Below, piece after piece: positions 58,101 through 64,000 of a DNA stretch of 64,000 bases (positions are counted from its first letter, which is position 1; the number at the start of each line of letters is the position of its first letter). The DNA is taken from positions 55,826 through 119,825 of the forward strand of contig MU401569.1 in NCBI GenBank assembly GCA_022579005.1. Direction: 5' to 3'. The position numbers and the translations under genes were made by a program. The DNA comes from Poronia punctata (taxonomy: Eukaryota; Ascomycota; Sordariomycetes; Xylariales; Xylariaceae). The notes under the pieces were generated by a model. That model was not told the origin of the DNA. It did no database searches and worked only from the letters and a program-made list of their open reading frames with translations.

Positions 58101-59631
58101 CGAGTCTATGGAGGGTGGAAATGGCACAGCGGCAAAGGAAACCAACCCTCGAGAAGCAATCACGTCAGAATATACCCCCGGCGACCGACATTAATGAGCG
58201 AGCAAGCTGGCGATTTGGTCTTCGCAATGTGTGAACGCGACCACATGGGTCGGTTAAACCTTTTCTCCCTTCTATTAAGAGTCGCGTTCAAGGATATGAT
58301 GCGGCGCTGGAGAAACCGAGATACCACGATAGTAGAGGGAAAGCATGATACCAGGGAGTGAAGGGGGGGCAGGCAAGAAAAGGGGGAAAGGAAGAAAGAA
58401 AGAGGCTCAAACCAAAAGCAAAGACGTCCAGGTCCTCGAAAGTTGCAAGGACGTCACTTTTTTTTTACGATAATCAACGGCATTATTTCATGTTTCATGC
58501 TTTGGAGGGCTGTCTGGTCGGGCAGCCACAGAAATGAAGACGCGACAGCAGCGAAGCGCTTCAGCATGTAATACTTATTCGGCTTACGACCTGTACTTTG
58601 TCTCCATTTTCTTTGTCTAAAATACCGTACTCGATGAACATTGTGCATAGAATATTTAACAAAGAGCGAGTCCCTCGTTTGTAACAAATCTGTACACTCG
58701 TCATTGTTCGTTTTCTAAGTCTAAGCCTTGCGATTGATCCACTTGACTGACATCTCATTCTACCTACATATTTCATGTATCAGATTGTCTATGCAACAAG
58801 CTTAGGTCTAAAACTTGCACCCCCTTCCCGGGTACTAGTCTAGTCCAAGTCGGTCAGGGCAAAAAAAAGATCGGTGTCTGCCGTGCGTGTTAGAGGGGTT
58901 GATTGAGATGCGGTGGACAAATCAGATGGCACGGGTTCTTTTATGCAATGCAGGTCTGGCAAATCAACTACTGGGGAAAGGCGCCAGCCAGTTGGATGGA
59001 ATTCCCCTCCCTCCCTCTCTCTCCGCCCGGTAAGTAGCGGTCTGGTTCTGGTTCTGGTTCTGGTTCTGGTGTGTGTGTGTGTGACTTATAATTTGATGTA
59101 TGTACGTATTATCTTGTTGCGTCTAACTTAACTTAGGTCGGGTTGTATGTTTTCGAGTACCTAGTTGTTGTCAAGGAAAGAAGTTGGAAGGGTTCCCAGC
59201 CAGGGATATTTGATATAGGTAGGTAGGTGAGATTAGATTGATGGCTTTGAAATGCAGTGGGATAGTGAGAAGAGAAGTACGTATATGATGTGCAAGGACG
59301 TGGATATGTACGCGGATGTTTTGTATTCTTTTATTTTATATCATCTACTTTCTATTTATTTACTTGGGAGTTTTGGGGGGGGTAGGGATATACTCGTAAG
59401 GAAGCAATCTACGAGTACGTGCTGTCTGGTGTTGATGATGGACTACCGGTATATTAATTAATTATCTACAAATATTTGGTCATGTCATTTAAGGTAGGCA
59501 AAGGTAAGCTTCATCTGGAAGCCCCCACTGGTATTTATTCTCAGTTTACAATAAGTATTTTTGAACGTTGACAACTTGGTGCTCAAGATGACTGCTAGGT
59601 TAGGTTAATATGTTTTGCGTGATGATGCATG
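58101..59631. other. Intergenic, no gene seen
   Basis: 1.5 kb right of the G-gamma gene with no supported coding region. A (GGTTCT)n array running into (GT)n lies at about 59041-59082, and two octamers TACTCGTA/TACGAGTA at 59391 and 59410. Confidence 0.6.
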
Positions 59632-59639
59632 CGGTTTTG

Positions 59640-60052
59640 TAGCCCACCTACGTCTACCTTAAAAAATTCCTACATCTAAGGAGTTTCTCCACTTAGTGCG
59701 CATTAGCCCCCTCCCTTTACATGTTTCCATGGTACAGCGCCTTAGCATGTACCTCTTAGATTAGTAACTTGTAAATAACATATATAAGTTGTTTTTATAT
59801 GTAAGTACTTTAGTAAGTAAGTAGGTAGATAGGTAGGTAGGTAGGTAGGTAGGTAGGTAGGTAGGTAGGTAGGTAGGTAGGTAGGTAGGTAGGTAGGTAT
59901 ACCTAGCAGTCCTTGCAGGTTAAGTCATTTTTCTATAAAATACTTGGGCAAGAGACGCTGCGTTGCGATCTGCATGCTGGCGTTAAGTATTTGGACCTAA
60001 GTGGGGAACTCCTTGGATATAGGAATTTTTTAAGGTAGACGTAGGTGGGCTA
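59640..60052. mobile_element. 413-bp MITE, hAT-like, with 8-bp target duplication
   Basis: Ends are TAGCCCACC and GGTGGGCTA. The inverted arms extend about 58 bp with few mismatches (59640-59697 against 59995-60052). The octamer CGGTTTTG occurs immediately outside both ends (59632-59639 and 60053-60060), a clean 8-bp target-site duplication. Eight-base duplications are typical of hAT transposons. No coding capacity. A (AGGT)n microsatellite lies inside. Confidence 0.88.
59829..59900. repeat. (AGGT)n microsatellite inside the MITE
   Basis: About 17 nearly perfect tandem copies of AGGT, the longest run of this motif in the window, placed in the interior of the hAT-like MITE. Confidence 0.95.
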
Positions 60053-60236
60053 CGGTTTTGTAGGCAGATTCATAATACCTATATGTATGTATGCACTTGG
60101 CGCCCGGAAACGAAATTCGACGCGCCTCGGCGGGAATGCAGGGGTTGTTTGGACGGACGGAGCTTGACTTGACACCTGGAGCTGCTGGAGCTAGGTAAGC
60201 ACTGCCTGCAGCAGGCAGTACGAGTAGAGTCTATAC

Positions 60237-61503
60237 ACAAGCTGTAAGTCCCCCCCCCCCCTGGGAGCTGTAAATTCCCCTTGCAACCTGTAAATTCCCC
60301 ACCGCGCCATTTCCCTTAGCATGTACCACAGGTCTATATCTACATACCTTCTAACCTATAGGTACGTACATACCTTTTAACCTATAGGTACGTATATACC
60401 TTCTAAGCAACTAACTGACTAACTAACTAACTAACTAACTAACCTTTAATAATAAAATAAAGCATTTAATATAAGTATAAGGTTAAGCTAACCTACTTTA
60501 TAAATATTATTATAATTAATAATATTAAAATAATAATAATTAATATATATATATATATTTACTAAAATAATAAATGCTTTTTAAAAAGATATTTATTATT
60601 TTATAAGTAAATAAATATTTATTAAAGCAATATTTATTATTAATAAATAAATAAATATTTATTAAAATAATATTTTTTTAATAAATAATTAAATATTTAC
60701 TTATATAGTATTTATTATTATATAAATAATAAATATTTTTTTAATTAATATTTATTATTTTATAAGCAAATAAATATTTATTAAAATAATATTTATAATT
60801 AATAAATAAATAAATATTTTTTTAATTAATATTTATTATTTTATAAATAAATAAATATCTTTTTAATTAATATTTATTATTTTATAAGTAAATAAATATT
60901 TATTAAAGCAATATTTATTATTAATAAATAAATAAATATTTATTAAAATAAATTTTTTTTTAATAAATAATTAAATATTTACTTATATAATATTTATTAT
61001 TATATAAATAATAAATATTTTTTAATTAATATTTATTATTTTATAAGTAAATAAATATCTTTTTAATTAATATTTATTATTTTATAAGTAAATAAATATT
61101 AAATTATTATATTTATATAATAAAATATATTTATATAAAAATAATATTATATATTATAAAATATAAAATATTTATATAAATAAATAATAATATAAAAATA
61201 ATAAAATAATAAATTAAATAAGTTATATTTATACTTATATATATATTTATTTTATTAATATTTTAAGTTATTAATATATAAATTATTTTATATAATTAAA
61301 AAAAAAGAAAATATGTTTATAAAATAAGTATAAGGTAAGTTAAGTTAAAATTTTAAAATTGATTTTTTTTATATAAAAAGAAAATTCTCTTTCTATGTAC
61401 CGACCCACTTTTAAGTACATGCTAAGAGACTTGGCAAACTGGGGAATTTACAGGTTGCAAGGGGAATTGACAGCTCCCAGGGGGGGGGGAACTTATAGCT
61501 TGT
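60237..61503. mobile_element. 1.27-kb TIR element with A/T-only interior
   Basis: Inverted arms of about 90 bp: the left (60237-60326) has ACAAGCTGTAAGT, a poly-C run, CTGGGAGCTGTAAATTCCCC, then CAACCTGTAAATTCCCC and TTAGCATGTAC; the right (about 61412-61503) is its reverse complement with scattered changes. Between them, about 60450-61380 is almost entirely A and T. No frame of any length. No clear target duplication, so the exact ends are approximate. A 26-bp direct repeat (ACCTATAGGTACGTA) lies at about 60347-60400 and a (CTAA)n run at 60412-60442. Confidence 0.72.
60601..61080. repeat. 281-bp tandem duplication in A/T-rich block
   Basis: The segment starting TTATAAGTAAATAAATATTT at 60601 begins again at 60882 and stays nearly identical for about 190 bp. 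It is built from shorter TTTATTATT/AATAAATA units. Confidence 0.7.
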
Positions 61504-61794
61504 CGCATTCCTCGTACAAGTAGGTAGGGCCAAGATTTCTTTGGATGTCTCTTTCCCCACAAGTATGTATCTAGGTAGGTACAAGTACTTCCAGTGTCAA
61601 CGATTAGGTACATGTAGGTAGAGCTTACTCACCTACATGTACCACAAAAGTACCTAGATTAGACCGGTGCAGGTGACTTCGTCATCAACAAACGACATCA
61701 CTTTACTCATCATCATTCAACGTTGACTTGATATTTTTTTTTTTTACTTGAGAGACCAACTTGATCAATCAGCATTTTAACATAACGAGATAAA
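61504..61794. promoter_or_regulatory. Upstream region of the SelW-like gene
   Basis: 290 bp between the inverted-repeat element and ATG 61795. It contains TACCT/AGGTA repeats and a T11 tract (61735-61745). No defined promoter box could be assigned. Confidence 0.35.
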
Positions 61795-62663
61795 ATGGCC
61801 GAAACATTTATCCCCCCAAGCGAACTTCAAGAGGAAGAGAAAACCCCGACATCACAATCGGAATCCCAAGGGGGGCAGCAGTCGAGCTCTTCTTCTTCTT
61901 CTTCTTCTTCATCTTCTACGGCCTTGCCTCGGGTAGTGATTCGGTTCTGTACACAATGTAAATGGATGTTGAGAGCCGCCTATGTACGTAATTATTATCT
62001 CTCTTTTTTCTTTCTTCACCTCTCCTTCCCTCCCTCTCTTTTCTTTTTCTTGTCCCCTTTCCCATTTTTTCCTAATATAAAAATTAGTTCGCCCAAGAAC
62101 TCCTCTCCACATTCTCGACATCGTTGGGAGAAGTAGCTCTACAACCAACCACAGGCGGGATATTCACCGTGGAGATAATATCAATATCATCATCCCACGG
62201 AGAAACAAACACAACGACAAACACAACAAAAAAAACTCTTTGGGATAGGAAAATAGACGGGGGATTTCCCGAAACGAAAGAATTGAAGAGACGTGTCCGA
62301 GATGTCATTGAGCCGGGGAGGAATCTGGGACATGTTGATCGAGATTATCCGAAACAACAGCAGACGGGTCCGAGATGGCCGCAGATGAATGTTTCGGATG
62401 GTAGAAATACCGATACGTCTAGACGCGGAGACGATGGCGGGCCGGTATATAATCCGCACATGGCTGCCGGAGGAATCAAGCCCGTGTAAGTGTAGCCGGT
62501 CGGTCGGTCGGTCGGGTTGTCCAGGTGTGATTCGAATTCTTCGTTAAATTGGGAACTGACACAAGGGAGATATAGTGTCCCTCCCGTCGCCGCACGCTCT
62601 AGTACTGTAGCTCGTTTACAGGAATCGGAAGACAAGTCTGGCGATTGTGAAGATTGTCAATGA
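61795..62663 (+). CDS. SelW/Rdx-family thioredoxin-like protein
   Basis: Fungal selenoprotein-W-like (Rdx) protein with Cys in place of selenocysteine. Exons 61795-61983, 62088-62485 and 62576-62663 give 224 residues. After a Ser-rich N-terminus, the CxxC redox motif is at residues 52-55 (VIRFCTQCKWMLRAAY). The junction continues 'FAQELLSTFSTSLGEVALQPTTGGIFTVEI' and 'LWDRKIDGGFPETKELKRRVRDVIEPGRNLGHVD', the family core. Without the last intron the frame stops at 62489. The GTAAGT donor at 62486, a CTGAC branch site and the TATAG acceptor at 62575 allow a third exon ending SGDCEDCQ. That adds a second CxxC at the C-terminus. The third exon is less certain than the first two. Confidence 0.85.
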
Positions 62664-63905
62664 TCTTGATTATAGTATAGTAGGTGCACCGGATCCGGAT
62701 CCGGGACGGCCCGATGAGGGTTGGCCCCTCCCCCCCGAGGATAAAAAGAAATAAGGAGGTAGAGGGTTTGGGTGTCAAGTTAAGGTCGTCAACCTGAGCT
62801 TCTAACGTTGGCCCTTTCGACGTTATGATGATGACGAGGACCCATGGGCAAAGTACCTAACATACGAATATGACTACCCCTTACATAACCTCCCAAAGGA
62901 CAAGAACACGTTTAAAGTTGGGGAAATAATATAGCTTGCTATCTAATGAAAACAAAGAAAATATCCAACGCATATAAATACCTACCTAAGTAAACACCCA
63001 ACCATCAAAGTCCATCACCTCCTTAAGGTTCTTTGCTATAAAACAAAAAGGCAACTCCGTATACCTACATTCCGTCTATCAATATCACCTATATGTCAAC
63101 ATTCACGCTCCCCAACTTAGCCCAGACCGACTCGACTTAGACTCCTCCTCTTACCGTACACATTAAAAAAAAAAGCACATGACATGACATGACATGACAA
63201 AGTCACATATTTGAATTGAAGTCTATTTGGCCGAGGGACTATCTACTTACGTAGATAAAAAAAAGCCTGCATGTAATCCCACCTTCACTTCACTTCACCT
63301 CTGTCTTTGCCTCTGCTGTACCATCATCTACAACGTATACATAACCCCTTTTAAAACTTCTAGGTAAAAACCCCATGTCACATGTATCGTATGAACTTAC
63401 TACCTTACCTAATATTATGTTTCCCCCCTCCCCCTCCCCGTTTACCTTTTCCGCCATTTTCCCCAAACATACATAAAACCTATAGCAGGCTTTCGACAAT
63501 TTTTGCAATATACCTACCTACTTACATACTTACTATAGGTAGGTAGCCACAGACCAAACCTATGTATATTAGACGTTATTAGGGAGAAAAGAATCTTTAT
63601 ATAAAAAAAAGAAAGAAAAAAAAACACTCTCCTGCTTAAGTCCCTAGATAAACCACATATCTATCTATCTACCCCCCCCCCCTCCCCTTTAAGACAAGAA
63701 GATGTAAATATAGAAAGCTATATAAAGATATATTGTTAACCTTAGTATATTCTCTTAAACAAGATAAAACCAGCCGTTTTAAAACATAAAAGTTAAAACT
63801 TTTATTTTAAATATACTTATTTTATTTATTTTATTTTTATTATTTCTTTTTTTATATATAGGGTATACTTAAATAAGTAAGCAAAAAAAAAAGGCTTTTT
63901 GCTAA
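62664..63905. other. Intergenic, no gene seen
   Basis: 1.2 kb with no supported coding region. It holds a (ACATG)n run (63176-63198), several T- and C-homopolymers and TACCT repeats, becoming very A/T-rich toward the right. Confidence 0.6.
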
Positions 63906-64000
63906 TAAAGTAAAGTAAAGTAAAGTAAAGTAAAGTAAAGTAAAGTAAAGTAAAGTAAAGTAAAGTAAAGTAAAGTAAAGTAAAGTAAAGTAAAGTAAAG
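63906..64000. repeat. (TAAAG)19 array at the window end
   Basis: Nineteen perfect tandem copies of TAAAG fill the last 95 bases, with no interruption. The array continues past the window edge or marks a contig end. Confidence 0.97.

Noticed and set aside
62620..62758. Alternative last exon of the SelW-like gene (ending PPEDKKK)
   Set aside because: It is open and can be joined in frame using the acceptor at 62620, but the earlier acceptor at 62575 has a better branch site and yields the CEDC tail. Kept as the main competing model.
1..64000. CRISPR array, prophage, secondary-metabolite cluster or 5S rRNA gene
   Set aside because: I looked for spaced direct repeats, PKS/NRPS/terpene motifs and 5S-like sequence and saw none. 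The genome is eukaryotic.

Overview
This is a piece of a filamentous ascomycete (Pezizomycotina) genome. The evidence is short introns of about 45-110 bp with GTAAGT-type donors and CTAAC/CTGAC branch sites, and a protein set typical of moulds: Bud4, dynactin p62, a WSC protein, an Ecm33-type protein, a G-gamma subunit ending in CVVM, and a DUF7704 protein. The abundance of AGGTA/TACCT microsatellites between genes resembles some Sordariomycetes, but the order cannot be fixed from this window. About half of the window is coding.

Layout. The left edge (1-1.5 kb) holds the 3' part of a 2-hydroxyacid dehydrogenase gene, disturbed by a 10-N gap in a poly-G run, with its exon 2 present on both sides of the gap. 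A membrane-anchored protein kinase-like gene follows on the minus strand. 3-6.6 kb is gene-free and carries a 1.23-kb terminal-inverted-repeat element with hairpin repeats nested inside it. 6.6-18.5 kb holds bud4, the DBP9 RNA helicase and a highly charged unknown protein. 18.7-23.2 kb holds tRNA-Gly(GCC), a MITE with perfect 40-bp inverted repeats, an unknown coiled-coil protein and an Ecm33-like membrane protein.

24.7-43.9 kb is the gene-rich core: pyrroline-5-carboxylate reductase, a stand-alone AA8-type cytochrome, ribosomal protein L10a (uL1), NADH pyrophosphatase, a PQ-loop vacuolar transporter, a DUF1349 protein, a DUF7704 membrane protein, an ADH6-like alcohol dehydrogenase, ribosomal protein S7 and dynactin p62. 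A secreted two-WSC-domain protein lies at 44.8-46.8 kb. A 5.4-kb stretch without a convincing gene follows, then eIF3a. At 57.7 kb lies a compact two-exon heterotrimeric G-protein gamma gene.

58.1-64 kb is repeat-rich. It holds a MITE with an 8-bp target duplication (hAT-like), a 1.27-kb inverted-repeat element filled with almost pure A/T sequence, a three-exon SelW/Rdx-like thioredoxin-fold gene, and a perfect (TAAAG)19 array at the right end.

The genes are mostly unrelated housekeeping functions: translation (uL1, eS7, eIF3a, DBP9, tRNA), septum and cytoskeleton (bud4, p62), redox metabolism, wall or surface proteins, and signalling. No biosynthetic cluster, prophage, CRISPR array or obvious defence system is present. 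The most unusual signals are the four inverted-repeat elements and an octamer, TACTCGTA/TACGAGTA, found at least 17 times, always outside genes. Intron-exon structures were inferred by eye from splice signals, reading frame and family resemblance; no alignment was run.
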